Assembly (NCBI GenBank): GCA_039707655.1
Contig: CM077670.1
Coordinates: 147,230,001 to 147,294,000, forward strand
DNA: 64,000 nucleotides
From: Elymus sibiricus
Taxonomy: Eukaryota; Streptophyta; Magnoliopsida; Poales; Poaceae
Reading direction: 5' to 3'
Of the stretch, positions 44,362 through 55,336 are shown one piece after another (position 1 is the stretch's first letter; each line of letters opens with the position of its first letter). Below the pieces are notes generated by a model. The model saw only the letters and a list, made by a program, of their open reading frames with translations, did no database searches and was not told the DNA's origin. The position numbers were made by a program, and so were the translations under genes.

Positions 44362-46760
44362 CAACTCAGCTCCAAGGCGTAGGCGAAGACACAGAAGGGG
44401 TACTAATGGGGAACCCAGCGGGAACAACCCTACTGCCAATACGGCGGCCAATGACACATAAGACCAAGGGGAAAACCTTCAAGCCTCCCCAGAACACCAC
44501 GTCGACCCCGAAGGCATCCCCAGGGATCCTGACGACCTTTTTGAAGGGGCCGATGACAATTACATGCTGGAATCCGAGGAGGACGTAAGCCTCGGCACCG
44601 AGGACTTCATAGTCCCCGAAGATCCTGTTGAGCAGGAACGCTTTCGGCGGCGCCTAGTCGCCACCGCCCGAAGCATGAAGCGCAAGCAGCAGCAGCTGCA
44701 GGCTAACGAGGACGCGCTTAATGACAAGTGGGTCGAAATACTTTCAGCCGAGCAAGACCTCGAAGAACGGCACAGCAGTGCGCCCGAATCTTACCCACGC
44801 AAGCGTTTACTGCCTGAATTCGATGATGAACTACCACCGAGGTACCTAACCGCCCCCCTCGAGGATGCGACAGGCCCGCGCGGGAGGATTTCCACACCCA
44901 ACCAGCTCCACACTGTCATGGCAAGGACCATGTGGACTATCTTGACCCTCAGGACGTTCGACGTCGGATAGAGGCAAACCGGGCGCCACCCCGGTCCATT
45001 TATGGATCAAGAGGAGGCGCTCTGGCCGGGCACGATGGCTATGACGCCTGGTTGGACAGGAAGCCTAGTACGACACCGCTTGGTTCCGAGGATCAGCCCA
45101 CCCGATCTGTTTTACAGATAGGGTAATGGAACACCAGTTCCCCGATGGGTTTAAACCCATCAACATAGAATCTGACGATGGCACCACGGACCCAGGTGTA
45201 TGGATTGAAGACTTTCTTCTCCATATACACATGGCCAATGGAGATGACCTCCACGCCATCAAGTACTTGCCGCTCAAGCTAAAGGGGCCGGCGAGGCACT
45301 GGCTGAATAGCCTGCTGCCCCACTCTATTGGAAGTTGGGAGGCTCTTGAGGACGCCTTCAGGGCAAATTTCCAAGGAACCTACGTCCAACCTCCGGACGC
45401 CGATGACCTCAGCCGTGTCACTCAGCAGCCCGGCGAATTAGCTCGGAAATTCTAGAACCGGTTTCTTACTAAAAAGAACCAAATCATAGACTGCTCAGAC
45501 GCCGAGGCCATCATTGCATTCAAAAACAACATCCGAGATGAGTGGCTCGCCCGCCAGCTCGGCCAGGACAAACCGAGGACCATGGCAGCCCTAACCTCGC
45601 TCATGACCCGCTTTTGCACGGGAGAGGACAGTTGGTTGGCCCACAGCACACATGACGGTGATGTGGGGACCTCGGAGACTCATGATGCCAACGGCAAGCC
45701 TAAGCGCAACAAAAATAAGCGCAGGCATAGAAACGGCGGAAGCGACACAGAAGATGCAGCAGTCAATGCAGGCTTCACTGGACCTCGATCCGGACAGAAA
45801 AGTAAGCCCATTAAAGTGAACAAGGATGGACCGATCCAGCTCGACAAGATCATGGATCGACCGCGCCAAATTCATGGCACTCAAGAAAAACCAGCAACCC
45901 ACACCAATAGGAATTGCTAGGTCTTTAAGCAGGCTGGCAAGATAGCGATAGAGGGTCAAAATAAAACCCAAAATCATTGTGAAGACAAGGATGAACCTCA
46001 GTGGCCAAACAATGGAGGCCAGAAGAAGTTTCCTAATGAGGTAATAGAGGTAAACATGATTTACGTTACTCACATCCCTAAAAGGGAGAGGAAACGGGTA
46101 CTTCGGGACATCTACGCGTTAGAACCTGTGGCCCCGAAGTACAATCCGTGGTCGGCTTACCCGATCACCTTCGACAAACATGACCATCTGACAAGCATCA
46201 GGCATGGCGGATCAGCCGCCCTTGTCTTGGACCCGATCGTCGATGGTTTTCATTTGACGCGCGTCCTTATGGATGGAGGAAGCAGCCTCAACTTGATCTA
46301 TGAGGACACAGTATGGAAGATGGGGATTGACTCATCTCGGATTAAGTCTAGCAGCACTACCTTTCAAGGTGTAATACCAGGGGTCAAGGCTCGCTGCACA
46401 GGAACTGTGTCCCTAGATTATTCGGATCACCTGAGAACTTCAGGAGCGAGGAGTTAATCTTCGACATCATACCTTTTCGCAGCGGATACCATGCACTCCT
46501 AGGACGCACGGCATTCGCCCGTTTAATGCAGTCCCGCATTACGCTTATCTCAAGCCCAAAATGCCGGGACCCAACGGTGTTATTGCAGTAAATGGTAACA
46601 CCGAACGCTCTCTCTGGATGGAGGAGCAGACTGCGACTTTTGCAGCCGAGGTACAGGCATCCGAGGAGGCCGCCCATGGCGGTAAACGCACCCCCAGCTC
46701 TTTGAAGCGTACACGGGCTACGCCAGTTGACCTCAGACAGGCACCTCCCCACCCTAAATA
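44362..46760 (+). pseudogene. Family B gag continued and protease-like region
   Basis: This continues the gag frame after the Tekay insertion. A basic/Gln stretch (MKRKQQQLQANEDALNDKWV) is followed by the capsid core from about 45126 (WIEDFLLHIHMANGDDLHAI, KLKGPARHWLNSLLPHSIGS, LARKF then TAG at 45453). Next come a Lys-rich tail (KPKRNKNKRRHRNGG), TAG at 45918, and a protease-like core with VLMDGGSSLNLIY, where MDGGSS takes the place of the usual D-S/T-G. A frameshift near 46415 leads to FDIIPFRSGYHALLGRTAFA and an end at 46760. No RT follows. Confidence 0.8.
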
Positions 46761-48076
46761 GGGGTACGGGCTCCTCGCACGCTTCCCTTGGAAGGGGCAC
46801 TACGTCCCCAGGGGGCACAACTTCACACTAAAAATTCCTTGGGTCGCCGAGGAGCCACGACAATGGAGACGTCGGGTCGGCTAGACCGAGCAACGATGAA
46901 ACCCCTGGCTCACACGTTGGCAGGGTTCTGTCAAAGAAGCCAGCCACTAGCATACCCATGTGGCTCTAAACCACACAACTAATGGCTACAGACCTCTTCG
47001 AAGGACTCAGCCAACGAACACATCAAGCTCGTGCCTGGCCAAAGCTGCAGGCCACTAATATCAACCCCCGCTGTCTACGAGGATGAGCTGCTCAACAGCA
47101 CGGAGACGCAGACGTGCGGGAGGAAGCGGCCCGGGCTCATAGACCCGATGACAAGATCTGCCCTGTTTTCCTTTTAGTTTCTCCCTCATTATCTTCACTT
47201 GCATTGTATCTTGCTTAGTTCCTTTCATCAAAAAGTTTGGCATGTAAAGCTTGGCTACTTGAAATAAAGAAATCGTACCCATAAAGGTCTTCAAACGCAT
47301 TTTCTTACAAGGAATGCCCAAGAACAACGATAACACCTCTAAGGTACAATTGCTAAAGGGCCTCGATTTTACACCCTGAAGCACAAGTCCGAAGTACTCG
47401 GCGTCTCAGATGTTGCATTATATGCATCAGTTTTGAACCTAGATTTTGGTCAATAGTTGGGTTGCCCGGCTCCTACGTGTACCCCTTACGTTCCCGACAA
47501 ATTTTGCTAAGGGCGTAATGGGAGAACCACTGCGATAGTGCCACTGGTTTAAGTGGAAGAGCACCTTAGTGGAGAAAGCCGAAAACTGACTATCTAGGTA
47601 AGCGTAAATTGGTCGGCCATCTGAAGGCCGCATCACGCGACGTGTCGCTAGAGATCACCTGTGTTAAACGAAGGGCTTCTTCCTTGAATTAGCCGAAGTG
47701 GGCAGGGCATAGACCTCGGCTGACTAAGCCGACCACTTCACACACTGGGGGCTCGTCATCAGTCCCCACCGTCAAACTCCAATGGCTAAGTGAAAGTTAT
47801 AAAGCCACCATAGTCCGATTTGCCTAGCCCCTATGTGCACAGACCTCCTTCGGGAACCGAGATGTCAGCTACGGGTCATGCGTGCCTAAAAGGGGCACCC
47901 TTTGTATATTGTGCGAAGGGGTCGAAGCTGACGACTGGCCACTTTCTGTTTAACACGGTCAAACAGTAGGAATGTTAAAAACAAAACATAAACATATGAG
48001 AGGAACTTAAGCCATACTCATTAAATAACTTATAATCTTTATACATCACACGCACTTCGGCATTCCGAAGTGCTAC
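46761..48076. other. Family B internal region without RT/RNase H/integrase
   Basis: Where an autonomous Gypsy would carry about 3 kb of RT-RNase H-integrase there is 1.3 kb without pol motifs. It matches 25508-26503 of the truncated copy in reverse, so the loss predates both insertions. Short ORFs here (for example minus 47061-47384) also occur in the other copy but have no known domain. Confidence 0.65.
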
Positions 48077-51000
48077 CTAGAAATACAACTTGTCCTTAGG
48101 ACACATGGCCTCGGTAAGATGGGCGCCCTCCTCCACTTCGGCAAATAACTGCTCCGCGATGCGTGCCTTCCCTTCGGGTGGCCCCGCAGCAACAACCTTC
48201 GCCTCAACCTTCCGGAAGTGCGTTTTCACGCAGGCATACGCCCGTCGCGCTCCTTCCAGACACGCAGATCGCTTCCAGCGGTTGACTTGCGGGACGGCTT
48301 CTTGCAGTCACACCAGGAGCCCGAAGAAGCTGCCTGGCAACACCTCCGTGGGCCACAGATTGACGCAGAGGTCTTGGAGCGCCGGCCTCACCATCCGAAG
48401 AAGTTCTGCCAGTTGCTTCATCTGATGATTGAGCAACTACGGCTGCGACGACTCCTGGAACTGACTCCAGAAGGCCTTCTCCGCCTCATGGCCCTCTAGT
48501 TGGCCGAAATGAAGGCCGGCGTCCGCCGCACTCTTCGAGAGATCGGTGAAGACCTCTGCGGATCGCCACAGCTGGGTGAGCTCGACGAACCCTTTGCTGC
48601 CAAATACACATTGAAGTAAATATGGCTTACCCGTGCCTATCCGCTCCACTTGCTGGAGCACCTGGTGGTCGGCCCGGCCCCGGGTCTGGAGCTCGGTATG
48701 AGACAAACGTAGCTTTCACAGCTGCTCGCCCGTCTCTTTTTCCTTCTTCTCAAGGGAATCGCGTTCGAGATACACACCCTTGAGAGTCTCCTCGACCTCT
48801 AGGACCCGCGCCTGGTCTTTCTCCCTAGCCACCTTTTCGGTGGCTAGGTCTTTCTCCGCTTTGGCCATAGCAGCTTTCTGCTACTCGACCTCTTGCCGAG
48901 CCATCAAGAGCTCTGCCTTGAGCCCCTCAAGCTCGGCCAATGCTGCTGTTATCAAATTAGTTCGGCATCAGGTTTAAAACAAAACACGCTACCCTTGTTC
49001 AAAATTAGACGTTGCATCGGTCGTTTACCTTGAGATCGCTCGACCTGCTTGTTCATCAGGTCGAGGTCCTTTTCGGACCTCTCGAGCTTTCAGCACATCT
49101 CCGCAATCTCCTTGGAGGCGGAGCCCGGAGCCGAGGTTGAAACCTGCATAAACACTTTCTAATGAGCACCATGATCAATTTATTGACACTTCGGACACAC
49201 ATCTTGTCTCATCGGTCATGGGGGCTACTCTTTCCCCTGCACCTACACTTCGACCCCAACACCAGTTTTTCAAACCGGTGTTGGGCTCGGGGGCTACTCA
49301 CTGGCATGGCTGTCTAAATGTTAGGTAACATATGCCTTCGGACAGGTACAAGGATTGATAAATCTAAGCAGAGAAGGTCCCTTTTCTCGTAAAGACAGAG
49401 GATTACCTCGAAGCTCATAACGAGGCCCTTGAAGACCTCATGCATTCCGGCCTCAGTGGACCGGAATCCCTGCAGCGCCGCGCCAATTAGCGCGCGGTGC
49501 TCTTCCTTGAGGGAGGAGCCCGCCAAGGCTACCTCCATCTCTTCAGTCCACCCCGTGCTAACCCGCCCTGGAGCGGGAGGTGAGGGTGGAAAGACCTCGG
49601 GCCCCAACACCTGGGTGCTGGGTACGTGGGTCTCCGGCTGCAGCGGTGGAACTGGAGCAGACTCCGGCTAGGCCACTGATTGGCCCAGCCCTTCCAGAGT
49701 GACCTCGGGGACCCCGTCCCCTTGGCCTTGTGGGGTCAAGGTATCAACCTCGGCCATGACGACTGACTCTTCGGCCCCCGCCGCGTCAACCTGAGGGGCC
49801 GGAGTTGACGTTACCTCCCCCAACCCTTCTTGAGCCAGGGCAGTGTGGTCCGGCGTCCCGCTGGTGGGTGGCAACCCGCTGGAGGAGTCGCTAAGGCGGG
49901 CCCTTGGCGGGCTGTGGAAAAATATGCGTGTGAATTTAGTCCCGCAGGAAAAACTTGATTTAAAAGCAAACACAAAAGACGACAACAGACCTTCGGGGTG
50001 CCAGTTTCTTCCTCTCATCTCCCAACTCGTCGGAGAGCATGGCCCTCCTCGACGTTGTGGCCTTGCCGGCGGCCTCGTCCGGGGTCTTCTTGGACCTCTT
50101 AGGGTCTTCGGCTTCGGTGTCCTCCGGCGCCGCCCTCTTCCCCTTTGGGGGAGGGTTCTCTTCTTCCTCGTCCTCCCCCCCATCGCACTCGTGGGTGCAG
50201 GAGGCGTGGGTCTCCTTGGATCGGGTGACCGAGGTCTCCCGTTTCAAAAGACCCGCCCTGCCCTTTTGGGGCTTGGACCCCTTTGGCACCACCACATGCG
50301 GCACCTCTACTAGGAGTGTCGTAAGCAGGGGGATCTCTCCTCCTCTGGCAGCAGCGCTGAAGACCGCATCTGCTGCATCTTGACTATCCAATTCTGCAAA
50401 GACGAAGAGGGGCGATTCATTAAAATCTGTCCCACCTGATAAGAGAAAGATACGAACATATATATCCAACACTCACTGGCAGGGCGTCGTTGCCGACCTT
50501 GAAGCCAAGGTACTCCCCCTCCTTAGGGGTCTTGTCCTTGGGCAGCTTGAAGAGCCGCGTCCACATGCCGGCCAAGGAGCAGTGGAAGAAGTTGAGCATT
50601 GGCCTCGCATCTCCAGTTTTACGCTCCCACATCGGGGTGGCCCAAAGTTGGAGCGGGAGGATGCGGCGGTGGAGCATGACGTTGACCACCTCGGCGAAGT
50701 GGATGTCCCTCTCGGCGGACCACCACTTGGTCTTCTAGATCAGGGCCTTCACCTCCATGGGGTTCCCCTAGGCGACACCCTTCTCCCTCCAGGACTTGAG
50801 CTTCCTGGGGGGCCCGACCGAAAAGGCTGGGACTTCGGTCTGGCCGGCGGCGAGCGGCTCAGTGATGTAGAACCACTCCCGCTGCCTCTCCTTGACCGTC
50901 TCGATGAAGGTGCCTTTGAACTAGGCGGCCCCCTGGTTCTTGCTGACCATGGCGCCTCCACACTTTGCCAGATCGGAGCCGCTGGACTTCGGCTTAATGC

Positions 51001-51348
51001 CGAAGGTCTTCAGCCATAGGCCGAAATGCGGCTCGATGCGGAGGAAGGCCTCGCACACTGTGATGAAGGAGGCAAGATGGAGAATGGAGTTCGGGGCCAT
51101 ATGGTGGAAGTCGAGCCCGTAGTAGAACATGACCCCGCGCACGAACAGGTGCAGCGGGAACCCTAAGCCTCTGATGAGGTGAGGGATGAAGACTACCCGC
51201 TCCCCTGGGTTGGGACCGGGCACCTGCTGGTCGACGTTGGGAGCACGGGCGGCGACGTTGGCGGGGATATACCCCGCACTCCGCAGCTCTTGGAGCATGC
51301 CCTCCGTCACGATGGAGCCCCCAGTGCCCTTTGAGGGTATCTGCCATG
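48077..51348 (-). pseudogene. Antisense transposase_28-like gene of complete family B copy
   Basis: The minus-strand ATG at 51348 starts MADTLKGHWG. A shorter G run than in the copy at 22206 then shifts the frame. The domain reads MLQELRSAGYIPANVAARAP, FIPHLIRGLGFPLHLFVRGV and FYYGLDFHHMAPNSILHLA, down to a GNDALP exon end. An 83-bp intron lies at 50476-50394 (GTGAGT...TGCAG), at the same place and phase as in the other copy. Linker, coiled coil and C-terminal HRMN/LLGLLV-type parts follow, ending KLYF at 48077. Several stops are present, one (TGA after FGLLV) shared with the other copy. Function unknown. Confidence 0.8.
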
Positions 51349-51954
51349 GCTGAGTGGGGAAGCACGGAGGTGCAGAGGTAGGAGAAAGCGAGATTGGATC
51401 TGGGTGCTGGAGCTCGAGGAGGCAAAAGGCGGGGGAAATGGGAGCGTAGCTACCGGCTCTGTTAACTTTTCACTCTTATAGGCTGCTGAAAAGGCCAAGA
51501 GTCCCCCTTACCGCGCCAATAAAAACGCCACTCTCCCCCTCCAAAGATGTTGTTATACGCCTGGGGAGAAACAAAATCTTAATGATATCCCTGAGAATAC
51601 GGGCACGATCCCCACCTAGATGGGACATGCCAGTAAAATGGCAGCCTCGAACCATGATTTGAGATAGGCAGTAACTGCCTGGCCCATCATGGGTAGCGTC
51701 GCTTCGATAAAGTTGTCAGGCTATGGGGTACTGTTCACACCTAGGTGGCTAGCCTTCAAGGCTAAGTAAACTCATGACCCCGGATGGGGAGAGCACTTGG
51801 CTGAACCTCGTTTACAAGATGCCACTCCTGGAAGGACGACTAAGAAATCTGGAATTATGAAGGGGAACTCGTCTGTCAAGCCAAGGACTTCGGATCCGAG
51901 GTTACCTCCATTGAGGAGATCGTCCTCGGCGTGGAAGACCAGTTCGGGAGCTAC
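51349..51954 (+). other. Upstream region of antisense gene and polypurine tract
   Basis: About 600 bp lie between the antisense start codon and the 3' LTR, enough for a promoter directed leftward, although no clear TATA box can be named with confidence. It ends in AGTTCGGGAGCTAC, the element's polypurine tract. The same region is collinear with 21599-22205. Confidence 0.55.
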
Positions 51955-52448
51955 TGATGGTGTCCTGGACTACGGGGTACCGACCTAGCCAGCCCATATT
52001 CCTCGGGCTGGGCCAGTGGGCTCTCATTCTTGTCAAGATGGATTCCGGAAGATACGCGCAGGAGAAGGGATCGAGACTACATCTACCGAACACTTGGCGC
52101 GTACTCCAAGACTCCTCCTGCTGCCTCCACGCCTAGATACCTACCTTGTAACCCTAGATGCCCTACCCAGCGTGTATATAAGCCGAAGGGTTTAGCCCTC
52201 AGAGGGGACCTCAATGCAATCTCATTCATCTAGCCTTAGGACTAGACCATATCTTACGATCTCGAGGAAGATCAACTCTGTACTCGATACATCTCAATCA
52301 ATATAAACAAGAGCAGGACATAGGGTTTTACCTCCATCAAGAGGGACCAAACCTGGGTAAATATCGTCTCCCAATTCCTGTTACCAGCTGTCCGAGATCC
52401 ACAGCTCGGGACCCCCTACCCCGAGGTCTGCCGGTTTTTACACCGACA
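51955..52448 (+). repeat. Family B 3' LTR
   Basis: TGATGGTGTCCTGGACTACG to TTTACACCGACA, 494 bp, gap-free against 30030-30523 with about 28 substitutions. Followed by AACAA, one base different from the left flank AACAG. Confidence 0.93.
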
Positions 52449-52635
52449 AACAACAATACAAGTAAAGCTATGTATAACTCTACTAGACGGCTGTCATTGC
52501 TGAAGCCGATATCTTCCTCCTGGTCGGGGAAGGTGTTCTTGGTCGACTTGAAAAGCGACATCCACATGCCGACGAGGTTGGAGCAGAAGAAATGCCGCAC
52601 CATCGCCTCGTTCTCAGGCTTCTAGCTATCGGCGT
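52449..52635 (-). pseudogene. Antisense transposase_28-like gene fragment, upstream exon
   Basis: The minus strand reads KPENEAMVRHFFCSNLVGMW then MSLFKSTKNTFPDQEEDIGF, equivalent to VLNFFRSSLAGMWMRLLKLA in the family B gene. The exon edge aligns with the conserved first intron, so the family B element inserted inside this intron; the later exons are at 29178-30029. Similarity ends about 52635, where unrelated sequence begins. Confidence 0.7.
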
Positions 52636-53080
52636 AAGTAAAACCAGGGTATCGCTAGCCAAGTATACTGGGCCTTGATGGTGAGCCCATGAATATTCCT
52701 CAACAAGAGCATGGCTCTGAAAGGCTTCAATATGCCCGGCAAACTATGGGGCGAGCTATCATGAGACAATCTTGGGTACGAAGTCTGACCTATCATGGGA
52801 AGCGTTTCGTGAAGGCTTCCCAGGAAGCTGCGCTCTCTGCCATTGACCCGCCTGGGGGAGAGAATCATGACTTCGGGCTGGTTCACAATACCCCATACCC
52901 TGATCACTGTTGCCCATGTCAGTGGAGGGATGGGGGCTGAATGACTAGTCCATGCACGCGGGCTCAGGTGAGGTCGCCGTGTGGGTGAAGTCGACTATAG
53001 TGGTTACAGGGTGAATCACCTGCTCCACACGCTTCTATAGTGGCAGTACTGCATCACAGACCCCCCCCCCCCCCCGTACG
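52636..53080. other. Unassigned sequence with a C15 tract
   Basis: I recognise no family. A plus-strand ORF of 83 codons (52689-52940) has no domain. A run of fifteen C (53061-53075) lies at the right edge, close to where a different minus-strand gene begins. Confidence 0.4.
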
Positions 53081-53099
53081 AGGAAATTTGCGTTGAAGT

Positions 53100-55104
53100 A
53101 TCCATGGTGTCATACAATGCTCCGGGTACCACCATCATAAGCACGTAAGCGCGTGACACACACGGCCGTTCATCAGATCCCTCAGTGGTTTTCCTAGCTT
53201 CCTTAACATCAGATGCAACTGCCTTGTCAGCGTAAATCTTGGCGGCCTCTTCAGCGGCGCTCTTTGCAATCCCTTCCATGTCCACAATGATCTCTCCCTC
53301 TTCTGGAGAAGTTGGATCTACAGGACAAAGAAGAAGCAAAGAGCAAAAATAAATTCAAATTAAAGATCAAATTCAAGAAGACAAAAAAGAAGGATCGACA
53401 AGGATAAGATGACACCTGAAAAAGAATTTACCTTGATGAGCATGTGGAGGAGATGTTGTTCTTCCTCCGGCACCGTCAGTTGTTGGTGGGACCTCGATGC
53501 GAACAAACTCTTCTTGGTGCTCCTCTGGAGGGGGACTGTTTCTTGTCGGTGAGCTTCTTGGCGACAGTTCTGAAGTTGAGGGTGCCGCCAAGGGATCCGT
53601 TCCCTGGCACTCTCCTTCTGGCTGATCACTTCCCGCCTCCTTGTCGGTCTCCATTACTGAAAGGTCGATGACAGTGCTTGCCAGCGGAAACTGGGTGTGA
53701 GCCTCATGCTGGGGGCTGGAGCCGGCAACTTCAGATGAAACTGCGCCTTGATCGGTGTCTGTTGCCGTCTTGCCCTCTTCGGTGGTTTTGGCTTTCTTCC
53801 GGTACCTTTCCGCCTATGGCACTTCATCCCTGCAAAACCAAGATAATCAAGTTGATTAATTCAACAGCAACAATATCAAGATGATCATAAGATTGGTCGA
53901 AGAAGGATGAAGCACTTACTCTTCTTCTTCGTGGTCGCTGAGGGCGGACAAGTCCCAGTGCACTGCGTCCTCAGCGCTAGAAGGTGTCGATGGTGGTGGC
54001 GTCTTCCTGGTACGTTTCATTCCCGAAAAGACTGGGGGATGTGAAGCACCCACTTCTTCCGCGGTTGATGGAGTCGGTTGTCAGGAAGCGGTGCCACGAG
54101 CAGGTTGCCGACGAGAAGGCTAAGCCCGGGAAGTCTTGGCGGCTACCTCTATGCCAGCAAGCTCATCACTGCCGGTTCAGGGGGCGCTACCTTCTTCCGG
54201 CCGTGTTTCTTCACAATTGCAGTCTTCACTCGAGCAGGAGGAGCGTGAGGTTCTCCCTCCTCTCCTTCTTCTCCTGCAACCTCTTCGGGGTGCTCCTCGA
54301 TACCCTTATGCGCTTCGCCATGTCTTTCCTCGCCAACATGCTCTTCGGCATGTTCTTCAGCGCCGGCATGCTCTTCAGCCTGCCCTTCGGTGCGCTCTTC
54401 CCCTTCCTCACTAGTGCCTCTAGCTGCCCGGGAACAAGCTACTTTCTTTGCTTCTTCAACCCTTGTGGTGAGGAACTGCTCTTCGTCATCCTTCATAGGA
54501 TGAACCATGTCGTTTTCAACTTTGACAGCTTCTTCCACTAAGCCGTCAAGCCAGTCCTTCACCTCCTTCTTGGTGGGCACTTTCCAAGTAATTATCACAC
54601 TCTTGGAATCGCAGTCTGGCATCATAGCTAGGATGGAATCCTTGGCGGTGTTGTTGTAGAGCGGGACTATGTTTGCCGGTAGTTGTAAGTTGCAACCTTT
54701 GTTGAAAAGTTGATAGATGAGCCAGTAATGTTCCATTACTGTCAGGTTGTTATCAAGGCCTGGATGCAAGCGCATCGTGTTGGCAGGATTCTTGTAATCC
54801 CACGCTCTTCGGCCTCCTCTTTATTGCAGCGGAGCGATTCGGCGGCGAGTGAAATCTGCTCCCACCATTTCAATGGTCAGGCCGGATTCTTTGAGGCTGA
54901 GAAGTCTGTACAGGGCAATCCCAAGTTTGTTGTTGTTGGGGTCAACATTGCTCCTATTGGCAGCCTTCTTGATCTTCTCGGTTCTGAGATGGCAGAAAGC
55001 CGGGAAGTCTTGCTGCTTAATCCAGCACCAGTCAGCCTTCTTGATCTTCTCGGTTCTGAGATGGCAGAAAGCCGGGAAGTCTTGCTGCTTAATCCAGCAC
55101 CAGA
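53100..55104 (-). pseudogene. Decayed transposon-type gene, second type
   Basis: On the minus strand this reads, from high to low coordinates: two copies of WCWIKQQDFPAFCHLRTEKI, then LGIALYRLLSLKESGLTIEM and FTRRRIAPLQ (stop). It continues MRLHPGLDNNLTVMEHYWLI and NIVPLYNNTAKDSILAMMPD, a Glu-rich tail (EEGEERTEGQAEEHAGAEEH) and further exons to 53100 (EGEIIVDMEGIAKSAAEEAA). Introns with AT-rich sequence separate the parts. I recall the LGIALYRLLSLKESGL region from many wheat retrotransposon-associated proteins of unknown function. Stops and frameshifts make it non-functional. The 5' end is lost at the CACTA fragment. Confidence 0.6.
54961..55104. repeat. Perfect 72-bp tandem duplication
   Basis: 54961-55032 and 55033-55104 are identical except for the last base. 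The unit is 24 codons, so the minus-strand frame is kept and a WCWIKQQDFPAFCHLRTEKI-containing segment is doubled. The near-identity suggests the event is much younger than the gene's other damage. Confidence 0.97.
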
Positions 55105-55336
55105 CGGCAAAGAAGTGGCCCATGTGACCTAGCCAACGCAGTACCCCGTGGGCCCCACTTTGGTCTTTGCCGTCTGCCAGCAGACGGCAAAGAAGTGCAG
55201 ATGGCAAAGAGCCTCTTTGCCATCAACATGTTCTTTTCCGTCTTCTTTGTAAAAGCAGACGGCAAATATCCTCTTTGCCATCTGCCAGCAGACGGCAAAG
55301 AGCTGGCAGATGTCAAAGTCCCTGATTCCACTAGTG
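55105..55336. mobile_element. CACTA-type element end with GACGGCAAAG repeats
   Basis: The segment is packed with GACGGCAAAG and its complement CTTTGCCGTC. It ends GATTCCACTAGTG at 55336, the reverse of a CACTAGTGGAATC terminus. A 13-bp palindrome is at 55165-55192. No opposite terminus is visible, so it is a truncated end fragment. It differs in family from the CACTA ending at 29177. Confidence 0.65.

Larger units (their letters stand above)
30030..52448 (+). mobile_element. Complete family B non-autonomous Gypsy element (with nested Tekay)
   Basis: It is bounded by 494-bp LTRs (30030-30523 and 51955-52448) in the same orientation. Near-matching 5-bp flanks AACAG and AACAA point to a target duplication with one later change. 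Without the nested Tekay element it is about 9.4 kb. Order: LTR, primer site, gag, protease-like end, non-coding stretch, antisense gene, polypurine tract, LTR. No RT, RNase H or integrase remains. The LTRs differ at about 28 positions. It inserted in what looks like an intron of another antisense gene. Confidence 0.88.

Noticed and set aside
53061..53075. C15 tract
   Set aside because: Listed within an unassigned region; a homopolymer like this may be real or an assembly or sequencing artefact, and has no functional implication by itself.
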